The notes beneath the pieces were generated by a model, which searched no databases, was not told the origin of the DNA, and saw only the letters and a list, made by a program, of their open reading frames with translations. Below are positions 17,484 through 24,880 of a DNA stretch of 35,774 nt, one piece after another. Position numbers and translations under genes: made by a program. Origin of the DNA: Ignavibacteriales bacterium (GTDB lineage: Bacteria; Bacteroidota; Ignavibacteria; Ignavibacteriales; Ignavibacteriaceae); NCBI GenBank assembly GCA_012517155.1, contig JAAYVN010000052.1, forward strand, positions 1 to 35,774, in the 5' to 3' direction. Position 1 is the stretch's first letter. The number at the start of each line of letters is the position of its first letter.

Positions 17484-17927
17484 CTACTCGCGAACAACCC
17501 AGACTTTGATTTTTGCTGATACTTTTGAATGCAATTTGATATTTACATCAAATATACCAAGGGTTTTAATTTGATCTTCCAACTCGATCTTTCTTTTATC
17601 GATATCAAAATTCTTCTCTTTTAATGCATCGGCAATCATCTGACTGGTTACTGAACCGAATAGTCTATCTTCTTCTCCGACTTGTACCGGAATGTTTATT
17701 GAAATTTTTTCGAGTTCTTCGGCAAGTTTTTGTGAATCAGAAATTTCTTTCTGCTCTTTCTTCTCAAGACTTACTCGCTCTACTTCAACTGCCCTTAAAT
17801 TACCCTTCGATGCCAGATAAGCATATCCTCGTGGAATAAGATAATTCAGTGCAAATCCATTTTTTACTTCAACCACGTCTCCGGTTTTTCCTAATGTTTC
17901 AAGATTTTGTCTTAATATTACTTTCAT
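17484..17927 (-). CDS. rplI: 50S ribosomal protein L9
   Basis: L9 is an elongated large-subunit protein with two domains joined by a long helix. The start is the ATG at 17927 (147 residues), reading MKVILRQNLETLGKTGDVVE and VKNGFALNYLIPRGYAYLAS; a GAGAGGTG ribosome binding site lies just upstream, within the possible TTG extension at 17942, which I reject. The linker helix is KEQKEISDSQKLAEELEK, and the C-terminal domain has DRLFGSVTSQMIADALKE and IELEDQIKTLGIFDVNIKLH. It follows rpsR by 18 bases and is the last gene before the terminator. Confidence 0.96.
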   Translation of the reverse strand: MKVILRQNLETLGKTGDVVEVKNGFALNYLIPRGYAYLASKGNLRAVEVERVSLEKKEQKEISDSQKLAEELEKISINIPVQVGEEDRLFGSVTSQMIADALKEKNFDIDKRKIELEDQIKTLGIFDVNIKLHSKVSAKIKVWVVRE

Positions 17928-17945
17928 TTTTTCACCTCTCAACTT

Positions 17946-18167
17946 TTATTTAATTGTATCGGAAACGTATGCTAATAATCCCATATGTCGGGCTCTTTTT
18001 ATTGCTTTAGTAAGTTCCCTCTGATAAATTGCCGATGTTCCGGTAATTCTCTTCGGAATAATCCTTCCCTGTTCGGAAGTATATCTCTGCAGGAACTTAA
18101 CTTCTTTGTAATCTATATATACTACTTTGTTCTCAGTGAACTTGCATATTTTTTTTGATTTAATCAT
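17946..18167 (-). CDS. rpsR: 30S ribosomal protein S18
   Basis: S18 is a small platform protein that forms a heterodimer with S6. The 73 residues show [40 protein letters not shown] and [13 protein letters not shown], which is the full family core. Only one Cys (about residue 8) remains, so the zinc-binding version of S18 is not present. It lies in the classical rpsF-ssb-rpsR-rplI order. Confidence 0.97.
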   Translation of the reverse strand: MIKSKKICKFTENKVVYIDYKEVKFLQRYTSEQGRIIPKRITGTSAIYQRELTKAIKRARHMGLLAYVSDTIK

Positions 18168-18208
18168 TGTAAACTCTTCTTTTTATTAATTAATTTTAAT
18201 TTAATTTC

Positions 18209-18661
18209 CTATAACTTTCCTGAGTTGAAGGAATCATCTGATAATTCGGTTGTTTCAAAGTTTAGATTCCCTTCAGTTTCTTCACTAAAATACGAATTTT
18301 CTTCTGAGACCTTGCCTCTTTTGTTTAGGAATTGAATTCTCCTTGCTTTGATTTCTATAACAGATCTTAAAATCCCGTCATCTGACTTCCACGTCCGGCT
18401 TTGTAATTCTCCGTCAATTAATACTGCCATCCCTTTTTTAATGTTATCTTTGCAACTCGTAGCTAACTTATCCCAGGCCACTATACCTACATAGCACACA
18501 TCGTCCTGCCATGTTTCTGATGAATCTCTGAAGCGTCTGTTAGCAGCTATTGTAAAATTGATAACTGGTGTATTATTCGCTGTTTTTCTATACACTGGAT
18601 CTTTTGTCAGGTTTCCGCTAATAATTACGTTATTAATTTCGGGCATCTTTAAGTCTGCCAT
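18209..18661 (-). CDS. ssb: Single-stranded DNA-binding protein
   Basis: SSB coats single-stranded DNA in replication, recombination and repair. The 150 residues contain an OB fold: NNVIISGNLTKDPVYRKTAN, PVINFTIAANRRFRD, CYVGIVAWDKLATSCKDNIK and KGMAVLIDGELQSRTWKSDD. The C-terminal tail ends in DDSFNSGKL and lacks the usual acidic DDDIPF-type tip that recruits partner proteins; the acidic residues sit some 10 residues earlier. It is between rpsF and rpsR as in many bacteria. A second SSB elsewhere in the genome is possible but cannot be seen here. Confidence 0.93.
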   Translation of the reverse strand: MADLKMPEINNVIISGNLTKDPVYRKTANNTPVINFTIAANRRFRDSSETWQDDVCYVGIVAWDKLATSCKDNIKKGMAVLIDGELQSRTWKSDDGILRSVIEIKARRIQFLNKRGKVSEENSYFSEETEGNLNFETTELSDDSFNSGKL

Positions 18662-18701
18662 ATAACTTCTCTGCTAATTTTAATTTATAATACCCGACTA
18701 T

Positions 18702-19118
18702 TTAGACCGTCTCTTTTACAGCTTTTTCCCCCTCATTCTCAGGTTTTTCTACAAGTTGCTCCTGCACTGGCTCTGTCTTGGTTTCTTGTGTTGCATTTGC
18801 TCTTTCTGAGAAATACTTCAATGCGTTTTTATCAAGAGTAATTGTTAAATATCTGATAACGCTTTCTTCAAATTTAAGAAATCTCTCAAACTTGGTTATT
18901 GTATCAGATGGAGCGGTATAACGGAAGAAAATGTAATAGCCAACTTTTTGCTTTGCAATTATATATGCTAATCGCTTTCTTCCCCAGTTGTCTATATTGT
19001 TTATCTCACCACCCATGGTGGTAAGTGTTGTTTTTATTTTCTCAATCAAAGTTTCAATGACTGAGTCTTCTAAAGTGGCGTTTATTATAATGCCACTTTC
19101 ATAGTGATTTACTTTCAA
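18702..19118 (-). CDS. rpsF: 30S ribosomal protein S6
   Basis: S6 forms the platform heterodimer with S18. The 138 residues carry the ferredoxin-like core: NNIDNWGRKRLAYIIAKQKV, GYYIFFRYTAPSDTITKFER and FLKFEESVIRYLTITLDK. The last ~35 residues are an acidic, Gln/Glu-rich tail extending beyond the usual 95-110. The start codon is TTG at 19118, 6 bases after a strong GGGAGG Shine-Dalgarno sequence; no ATG lies before the conserved core. A hairpin leader lies directly upstream. Confidence 0.95.
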   Translation of the reverse strand: MKVNHYESGIIINATLEDSVIETLIEKIKTTLTTMGGEINNIDNWGRKRLAYIIAKQKVGYYIFFRYTAPSDTITKFERFLKFEESVIRYLTITLDKNALKYFSERANATQETKTEPVQEQLVEKPENEGEKAVKETV

Positions 19119-19126
19119 GTATGCCT

Positions 19127-19167
19127 CCCTATGGACATTTGGCTCTCACTTTTCAGTGAGGGCAGGG
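19127..19167 (-). promoter_or_regulatory. Candidate hairpin leader of rpsF that includes the Shine-Dalgarno sequence
   Basis: On the minus strand CTCACT (19160-19155) pairs with AGTGAG (19150-19145) around a GAAA tetraloop. An outer CCCT (19167-19164) can pair with AGGG (19130-19127), which is part of the Shine-Dalgarno sequence. S6:S18 complexes autoregulate through an rpsF leader in many bacteria (the rpsF motif). I do not see its conserved CCG bulge clearly, so the assignment is tentative. Confidence 0.4.
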
Positions 19168-19202
19168 TTAATGTATTAGTTAATTAAAAATCTTCTTAAA
19201 AT

Positions 19203-21383
19203 CTATTTTAATAATGGTGCAATTACAAGTGCGACAACTGACATTAGCTTAATTAGTATATTTAGGGATGGTCCGCTTGTATCTTTAAATGGATCACCTA
19301 CTGTATCTCCTACTACCGCTGCCTTATGGGGAAATGATCCCTTATAGTATTTTACTCCGTGAATCTCGTAACCTGCTTCAATCATTTTCTTTGCATTATC
19401 CCATGCTCCTCCTGCATTTGATTGGAATATTGCCATTAGCACTCCGGTTACTGTCACGCCTGCTAATAATCCTCCGAGCATTTCTTTGCCTCCGGCAAAG
19501 CCTGTTAAAATCGGGAAAATTACCGCTATTAATCCCGGAATTACCATTTGCTTGATTGCAGAATTCGTTGATATCTCAACGCATTTACCGTACTCTGCAG
19601 CACCATGCGCCTGATTAAATTCTTCTATATCTTCCTTTGACCAATCTTCTTTCTCAACCCCGGCATTCCTCTTCATTACTTCAAGGGCTGCTTTTAATCT
19701 GGGTATTGATGCAAACTGCCTTCTTACTTCCTCTATCATTGACATTGCAGCACTACCAACCGCTCGCATAGCTAAAGCAGAGAATAAAAATGGAATCATG
19801 GCACCTATAAATAATCCCGCCATTACTTTTGCCTGCGAAATATCAATCACTCTGAGATCTGAAGACGCCATGTAAGCACCAAATAATGCCAGAGCCGTTA
19901 ACGCTGCAGATCCTATAGCAAAACCTTTTCCGATTGCTGCAGTTGTGTTCCCTACCGCATCAAGTTTATCTGTTCTTTGTCTTACTTCTTTTGGTAATTC
20001 CGACATCTCGGCTATTCCACCCGCATTATCAGATATGGGTCCGTATGCATCTACAGCAAGTTGCATTCCAAGATTTGACAACATTCCTACTGCTGATAGG
20101 GCAATACCATATAAACCACCAAAATGAAATGATAGTATTATCGAAAACGCAATTATAATTATTGGTACCGCTGTTGAAAGCATTCCGGCACTTAATCCTG
20201 CGATAATATTAGTTGCAGTTCCAGTGATTGACTGCTCAACAATCTGGCGAACCGGAAGATACCCAGTCCCTGTATGGAACTCAGTTACTAAACCTATGAG
20301 TACTCCTGCTATCAGCCCAACTGCAGCCGCTATGAAAATTCCTGTACTGGTTAAATAAAAATCGGTATTGTATAATGGATCATGATAAGTCCATGATTCA
20401 GGTAGAAAACTTTTAATTATAAACCAAAGTGCAATTACCATTAAAACCGCTGATCCGAATTCCCCAAAATTCAACGCTTTTTGTGGATTTTCCGGATTAA
20501 CTAATTTAATTAAAAAAGTACCAATAATTGACATTATTATACCTACCGCAGATATTATCAGCGGTAAAATAACTGCAGATAGTATAAAATTCGACTCTCT
20601 GAATTCAGGTACATCTAGCATTACTGTTATACCTAAAACCATTGAACTTATTATCGCCCCTACATATGATTCAAATAGATCTGCTCCCATCCCCGCTACG
20701 TCCCCTACATTATCTCCAACGTTATCTGCAATAACCGCGGGATTTAATGGATGATCCTCGGGTATACCAGCTTCCACCTTCCCCACTAGATCTGCTCCAA
20801 CGTCGGCTGCTTTTGTATAAATCCCTCCTCCAACTCTGGCAAATAGCGCAATTGAAGAAGCACCAAAACTAAACCCTGTTAGTACAGTGATAACCCTTAC
20901 AATATCCGATGCCCCCCACATTGCTAAATATACTGAGAATAATAGTCCTAAACCTAAAACACCCAAACCAACAACTCCCATACCCATAATGGAACCACCG
21001 GTAAAAGCAATGAATAAGGCTTTGCCAATACTTTCCCTGGCTGCTTGAGTTGTTCTTACGTTTGCTTTGGTTGCAGCTTTCATTCCTATTAATCCTGCCA
21101 GAGCACTACTAATTGCTCCTAATAAAAAAGATACTGCTACTAATGGGTGGGATGCTTGCGAGTCTGCTGTTAACGCTAATAAGATTGCCACAGCTATAAT
21201 AAATATTACAAGTACTCTGTATTCTGCTTTTAGAAAAGCCATCGCTCCCTCAGCGATAAATTTGGAAATCCGAATCATCTCCTCATTACCGGAATCTTGC
21301 TTCTTTATCCAGTAAGATCTCCATAACGTGTATAATAATCCTATAACGCCAAAAGCCGGTATTAGATATATAATAAGGTCCAT
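19203..21383 (-). CDS. hppA: Membrane-bound ion-translocating pyrophosphatase, K+-dependent type
   Basis: This 726-residue integral membrane pump hydrolyses pyrophosphate and moves H+ or Na+ across the inner membrane. It shows many (about 16) hydrophobic segments. The catalytic loops are intact: [40 protein letters not shown] and [20 protein letters not shown], plus [20 protein letters not shown] near the C-terminus. The [20 protein letters not shown] block has Ala and Gly where K+-independent enzymes have Lys and Thr, which is known to mark the K+-dependent class. Whether the ion is Na+ or H+ cannot be settled by eye. It follows pth by 21 bases and precedes rpsF. Confidence 0.94.
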   Translation of the reverse strand: MDLIIYLIPAFGVIGLLYTLWRSYWIKKQDSGNEEMIRISKFIAEGAMAFLKAEYRVLVIFIIAVAILLALTADSQASHPLVAVSFLLGAISSALAGLIGMKAATKANVRTTQAARESIGKALFIAFTGGSIMGMGVVGLGVLGLGLLFSVYLAMWGASDIVRVITVLTGFSFGASSIALFARVGGGIYTKAADVGADLVGKVEAGIPEDHPLNPAVIADNVGDNVGDVAGMGADLFESYVGAIISSMVLGITVMLDVPEFRESNFILSAVILPLIISAVGIIMSIIGTFLIKLVNPENPQKALNFGEFGSAVLMVIALWFIIKSFLPESWTYHDPLYNTDFYLTSTGIFIAAAVGLIAGVLIGLVTEFHTGTGYLPVRQIVEQSITGTATNIIAGLSAGMLSTAVPIIIIAFSIILSFHFGGLYGIALSAVGMLSNLGMQLAVDAYGPISDNAGGIAEMSELPKEVRQRTDKLDAVGNTTAAIGKGFAIGSAALTALALFGAYMASSDLRVIDISQAKVMAGLFIGAMIPFLFSALAMRAVGSAAMSMIEEVRRQFASIPRLKAALEVMKRNAGVEKEDWSKEDIEEFNQAHGAAEYGKCVEISTNSAIKQMVIPGLIAVIFPILTGFAGGKEMLGGLLAGVTVTGVLMAIFQSNAGGAWDNAKKMIEAGYEIHGVKYYKGSFPHKAAVVGDTVGDPFKDTSGPSLNILIKLMSVVALVIAPLLK

Positions 21384-21404
21384 CTAGATCTCCTAAAATG
21401 TTAT

Positions 21405-21989
21405 TTATAATGGTCTTTTCTTTTGATTAATAAAGCTATTATAGTCTAGCATTTTCTGAATTCCACCTTCAATAAATATTTCTGCCATTTTCAGACAGTA
21501 TTCGTAAGAGGATGTTAATATTTCAAATTCGGTTTTTGTAAAATCACTTAATACGTAATTAGCCATTTTGCCCGGAACAAAGTTGTTTCCAATACCTATT
21601 CTTACTCTTGGGAACTTATCAGTTATTAACTCATATATCACAGAGGCTATGCCATTGTGCCCCCCATCCCCTCCGCCTAATTTTAGTTTGCATGTCCCTA
21701 TTGGTATATTGACTTCATCATGAAAAATTAGGATCTGCTCAACATTCAATTTGAAATCAGCCATTATGGACTTCACTGCCTTTCCGGATACATTCATAAA
21801 AATGGCAGGCTTAACAATTAGGTAGGGAGTTCCGTTAAATTCACCCTTAGAATAAATATAGTTTTCTCCGAAAAGCTCTAAATCTTTATCCCATTCCCCT
21901 GCAATATAATCAATAACATTAAACCCTATGTTATGCCGATTGAATTTGTATGATGCTCCCGGATTTCCAATTCCAATTATTGCTTTCAA
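21405..21989 (-). CDS. pth: Peptidyl-tRNA hydrolase
   Basis: Pth cleaves the ester bond of peptidyl-tRNA released prematurely from ribosomes. The 194 residues match the family. N-terminal IIGIGNPGASYKFNRHNIGF supplies the catalytic His near residue 20; FMNVSGKAVKSI and HDEVNIPIGTCKLKLGGGDG then GGHNGIASV supply the second motif with its Asp and Asn; FPRVRIGIGN and MANYVLSDF follow. The order prs-rplY-pth is common in bacteria. It lies 24 bases after rplY. Confidence 0.96.
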   Translation of the reverse strand: MKAIIGIGNPGASYKFNRHNIGFNVIDYIAGEWDKDLELFGENYIYSKGEFNGTPYLIVKPAIFMNVSGKAVKSIMADFKLNVEQILIFHDEVNIPIGTCKLKLGGGDGGHNGIASVIYELITDKFPRVRIGIGNNFVPGKMANYVLSDFTKTEFEILTSSYEYCLKMAEIFIEGGIQKMLDYNSFINQKKRPL

Positions 21990-22013
21990 TTGATCTTCTG
22001 TTTATTGTATTAA

Positions 22014-22649
22014 TTATTCTTCTTCTTTATCTTTTTCTTTTCCTTTTGCTATTACTTCAGGTTGTGTAACCTCTGTAGCTTCAGTTTCAGCTTCCTTTAC
22101 TGCTTTTGGTGCATTCACACTCACAATAATTGACTCTGGACTGTTTAGGATTTCCATATCTTTAAGTTCAAGATCCCTTACGTGTACAGATTTCGCAACT
22201 CCTAAGTCTTCAATATTAATCTCAATGTGTGAAAGTATGTTTGCCGGAACACATTTGATCTTTAGTCTGTGATGGAATATCTGTAGAACCCCTCCTTCTT
22301 TTACTCCAATTGGGCTACCAAGAAACTGTATTGGAACTTCAAGTTCAATTTTTTCTCCCTTTACTATTCCCAATAAATCAAAATGAACCACTCTGTCTGT
22401 TACTGGATCAAATTGAATATCCTTTATAATGCAGTCCGATGTTTCCTGACCATCAACATTGAGGTTGATTATGTGTGTATCAGCTGTAAAAACAAACGGA
22501 TTAATTTCTTTTTCCAGCACTTCTATTGCTATTGGTTCACTATTCTTTACATAGAATACACCCGGAACTTTCCCTTCTTTTCTGAGTCTGTTTAGGTATC
22601 CCTTACTTGATATTGTTCTTTTTCCGGCGTTTAGTTTCACTCTTTCCAT
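22014..22649 (-). CDS. rplY: 50S ribosomal protein L25 / general stress protein Ctc
   Basis: The 211-residue form has an N-terminal L25 5S-rRNA-binding domain (VKLNAGKRTISSKGYLNRLR, KEGKVPGVFYVKNSEPIAIE, QFDPVTDRVVHFDLLGIVKG) and a C-terminal Ctc/TL5-type beta domain (PIGVKEGGVLQIFHHRLKIK, CVPANILSHIEINIEDL, and MEILNSPESIIVSV). A charged Lys/Glu tail ends the protein. The start ATG follows a GGAGAAA site. It sits between prs and pth. Confidence 0.95.
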   Translation of the reverse strand: MERVKLNAGKRTISSKGYLNRLRKEGKVPGVFYVKNSEPIAIEVLEKEINPFVFTADTHIINLNVDGQETSDCIIKDIQFDPVTDRVVHFDLLGIVKGEKIELEVPIQFLGSPIGVKEGGVLQIFHHRLKIKCVPANILSHIEINIEDLGVAKSVHVRDLELKDMEILNSPESIIVSVNAPKAVKEAETEATEVTQPEVIAKGKEKDKEEE

Positions 22650-22673
22650 TATTTCTCCTTGATATCTCTTAAT

Positions 22674-23618
22674 TTAACCTTTGTCCACATCAAACAATGA
22701 ACTTATTGATTCGTTTTTATAAGTCCTGATTATCGCTTCAGCAAATATACCTGCTGAGGTAACCACCTCCAATTTAGGTGAATACCGCGATTCTGTTATT
22801 TCAATTGTATCCGATACATATAATTTTTCTAAATTACAACCGTTTAATCTCTCAACCGCCGGACCGGATAACAACGGGTGAGTCACAGCTCCATATATTT
22901 TGTTTGCCCCTTTTGATTTCAATGCCTCCGCTGCCCCAACAAATGTTCCTGCAGTATCTATCAAATCATCAACTAAAAGAATGTCTTTACCTTCAACATC
23001 CCCTATAATGTTTACTACCTCAGCATAATTATGTTTTGTTCGCCTTTTGTCAATCACTACCAGATTTGCATGTAATCTTTTGCCATATGCTCTGGCTATT
23101 TTAATACCTCCAACATCAGGACATACAACTGCTAAATTATCGCTTAGTTTCGACACTTCACTCAAAAAAAACGATGAACCGTATAAGTGATCCAATGGTA
23201 TATCAAAAAAACCTTGTATCTGCGCTGCATGCAGATCCATTGTCATCACTCTGTCTGCACCCGCTGTTGTTACCAGATTAGCTATTAACTTTGCAGTTAT
23301 AGACACTCTCGGTTGATCTTTCCTGTCCTGCCTCGCATACCCAAAATATGGGATAACTGCGGTTATCCTCTTTGCCGATGCTCTCTTAGCTGCATCTATC
23401 ATGATAAGAAGTTCCATTATGTTCTCAGCTGGAGGATTAGTGGATTGGATTATGAAAACTTCCGATCCTCTTATATTTTCTCCAAACTTAACCCAGATCT
23501 CCCCATCGCTGAATTTCTGTATATCTACCGCACCCAACTCTAAGCCAATTATTTCAGCTATTTTTCTGGATAATGGCTTATTAGAACTTCCTGAAAATAT
23601 CTTAAATGGGTACTTCAT
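22674..23618 (-). CDS. prs: Ribose-phosphate pyrophosphokinase
   Basis: Prs makes PRPP from ribose-5-phosphate and ATP, feeding purine, pyrimidine, His, Trp and NAD synthesis. The 314 residues show FSGSSNKPLSRKIAEIIG, VFIIQSTNPPAENIMELLIM, RITAVIPYFGYARQDRKDQP (ATP loop), MDLHAAQIQGFFDIPLDHLY and the PRPP-binding ILLVDDLIDTAGTFVGAAEA block. All catalytic segments are intact. It has its own well-matched promoter (23650-23679) and is the first of eight genes spaced 18-84 bases apart through rplI. Confidence 0.97.
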   Translation of the reverse strand: MKYPFKIFSGSSNKPLSRKIAEIIGLELGAVDIQKFSDGEIWVKFGENIRGSEVFIIQSTNPPAENIMELLIMIDAAKRASAKRITAVIPYFGYARQDRKDQPRVSITAKLIANLVTTAGADRVMTMDLHAAQIQGFFDIPLDHLYGSSFFLSEVSKLSDNLAVVCPDVGGIKIARAYGKRLHANLVVIDKRRTKHNYAEVVNIIGDVEGKDILLVDDLIDTAGTFVGAAEALKSKGANKIYGAVTHPLLSGPAVERLNGCNLEKLYVSDTIEITESRYSPKLEVVTSAGIFAEAIIRTYKNESISSLFDVDKG

Positions 23619-23649
23619 TGTTTTTCAAACTTTATTTTAAAATAACTTG

Positions 23650-23679
23650 CAAATATAACTAAAATGCTACTTAAATCAA
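23650..23679 (-). promoter_or_regulatory. Promoter for prs and the downstream gene run
   Basis: On the minus strand TTG (23679-23677) is followed after exactly 19 bases by TATATTTG (23657-23650), a full match to the Bacteroidetes-type consensus TTG-N19-TAnnTTTG. Transcription would start about 25 bases before the prs ATG. Confidence 0.65.
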
Positions 23680-23835
23680 ATATTTTTCCGTTTTTACTAT
23701 AATTTTAACTTAGTAAGTTCAAATTTACAAATTTTATTTAAATTTTTACTCCACTCCATTAAAATGCATTTTATTTTTTTCTTAAAAAAGAGTATTTTTA
23801 ACAATTCCATTAATTAAAATCGATTGTTTGGTTTT

Positions 23836-24348
23836 ATGACCTATTCTAATAAACTCCCCCATATAATTATTGGGGCTTTCATTCTGTTTTTTCTCCTGCG
23901 TCTGACTGGTCTGATCAGTCTTTCTGTCTTCGATCTGCTGATCTACATTCAAATAATTGGAGGTTTTGGCTTTTCTCTCTTTTTTATTGGTAAAGGTAAA
24001 CCTCTCTTTCTTTTCTTCTCTGCCTTTTTTTTTCTAACTGGGATCACCTTTTTTCTCTTTGAATCCTTCATTTTTACCAGTGAGTCAAAAGCCTTTTTAC
24101 CAGCAGTTTTGTTTATTCTTGGAAGTGGATTTTTGATCCTTTTTGCTGATAATAGCCAAAAAAGATGGTATTTATTGATCTCATTTTTACTTATTTGTAC
24201 TTCCCTTATTATCCTGATAATATACAGGGCTGTCTCACTTCCCGCAATATTGTTTTCATTCTGGATGCTGCTTTCTGAACAATGGGTTATTTTTATCCTG
24301 ATTCCAGCTGCAATTCTATTTATTACTATCTGGAAAAGATCAACTTAA
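23836..24348 (+). CDS. Unrecognised six-segment integral membrane protein
   Basis: The 170-residue protein is almost entirely hydrophobic, with about six membrane segments (for example IIGAFILFFLLRLTGLISL, ILFSFWMLLSEQWVIFILI) and a short Lys/Arg-rich end (WKRST). I start at the ATG at 23836; a TTG four codons earlier is possible. No family was recognised and no active-site or ligand motif is visible. It is one of only two minor plus-strand genes in the window, and its TAA stop is followed immediately by the ATG of the next gene at 24349, so the two form one operon. Confidence 0.6.
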   Translation: MTYSNKLPHIIIGAFILFFLLRLTGLISLSVFDLLIYIQIIGGFGFSLFFIGKGKPLFLFFSAFFFLTGITFFLFESFIFTSESKAFLPAVLFILGSGFLILFADNSQKRWYLLISFLLICTSLIILIIYRAVSLPAILFSFWMLLSEQWVIFILIPAAILFITIWKRST

Positions 24349-24858
24349 ATGAGACGTTTCAGAACTTTGGGCATATTGTTTTTCCTCATTCTGGTTTTCT
24401 CGGTCTCCTATTCAGAATCACCTATGCCCATATTTTACCGCTATTATGTTTCAGGTTCAATCACTGGAGATACTTTGAAAGATTTTACTAACTTCTCAAT
24501 TACGCTTTGGGGAAAGAATATATATGTGGATTCTGCTTTTGTAAGACTTTATGGATCAAAAAACGGGGTTGATTCTTCTCTTTCTTTTCCCGATACATCT
24601 GGAAAATACCTGCTTATTATTACAAATTCTTATAAACTGGATAGCTTAAAAGCAGTTCTTATGAAAAACGACTCCTTGGAATCGTCAAGTGAAATAAAAG
24701 CTCCTCTGGAATCACTCTATAAACCAATTATCTCAAATTACTTTATCCCGGACAGAAACTCGGGTTGTGGTAGTTGTAGTGTGGAACATAGCCGCTCTTC
24801 GCGGATTATTCGATATGAGTACATCATTTCCGGCTTGAATATTAACCTGCCTTGGTAG
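24349..24858 (+). CDS. Unrecognised exported protein with a GCGSC motif
   Basis: The 169-residue protein begins with a signal-like stretch (MRRFRTLGILFFLILVFSVS, cleavage near SYSES). The mature part is beta-rich, with SITGDTLKDFTNFSITLWG and FPDTSGKYLLIITNSYK, resembling a small beta-sandwich or transthyretin-like fold. Near the C-terminus GCGSCSVEHS gives a CxxC pair that could form a disulfide or bind a metal. No family was recognised. It is directly joined to the membrane protein upstream and ends 22 bases before the end of the convergent sigma/anti-sigma gene. Confidence 0.55.
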   Translation: MRRFRTLGILFFLILVFSVSYSESPMPIFYRYYVSGSITGDTLKDFTNFSITLWGKNIYVDSAFVRLYGSKNGVDSSLSFPDTSGKYLLIITNSYKLDSLKAVLMKNDSLESSSEIKAPLESLYKPIISNYFIPDRNSGCGSCSVEHSRSSRIIRYEYIISGLNINLPW

Positions 24859-24880
24859 AATATTGCTATCGTTTTGTAAT

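Noticed and set aside
17928-17942. A TTG extension of rplI by five codons
   Set aside because: The GAGAGGTG ribosome binding site lies within it, so the ATG at 17927 is the start.
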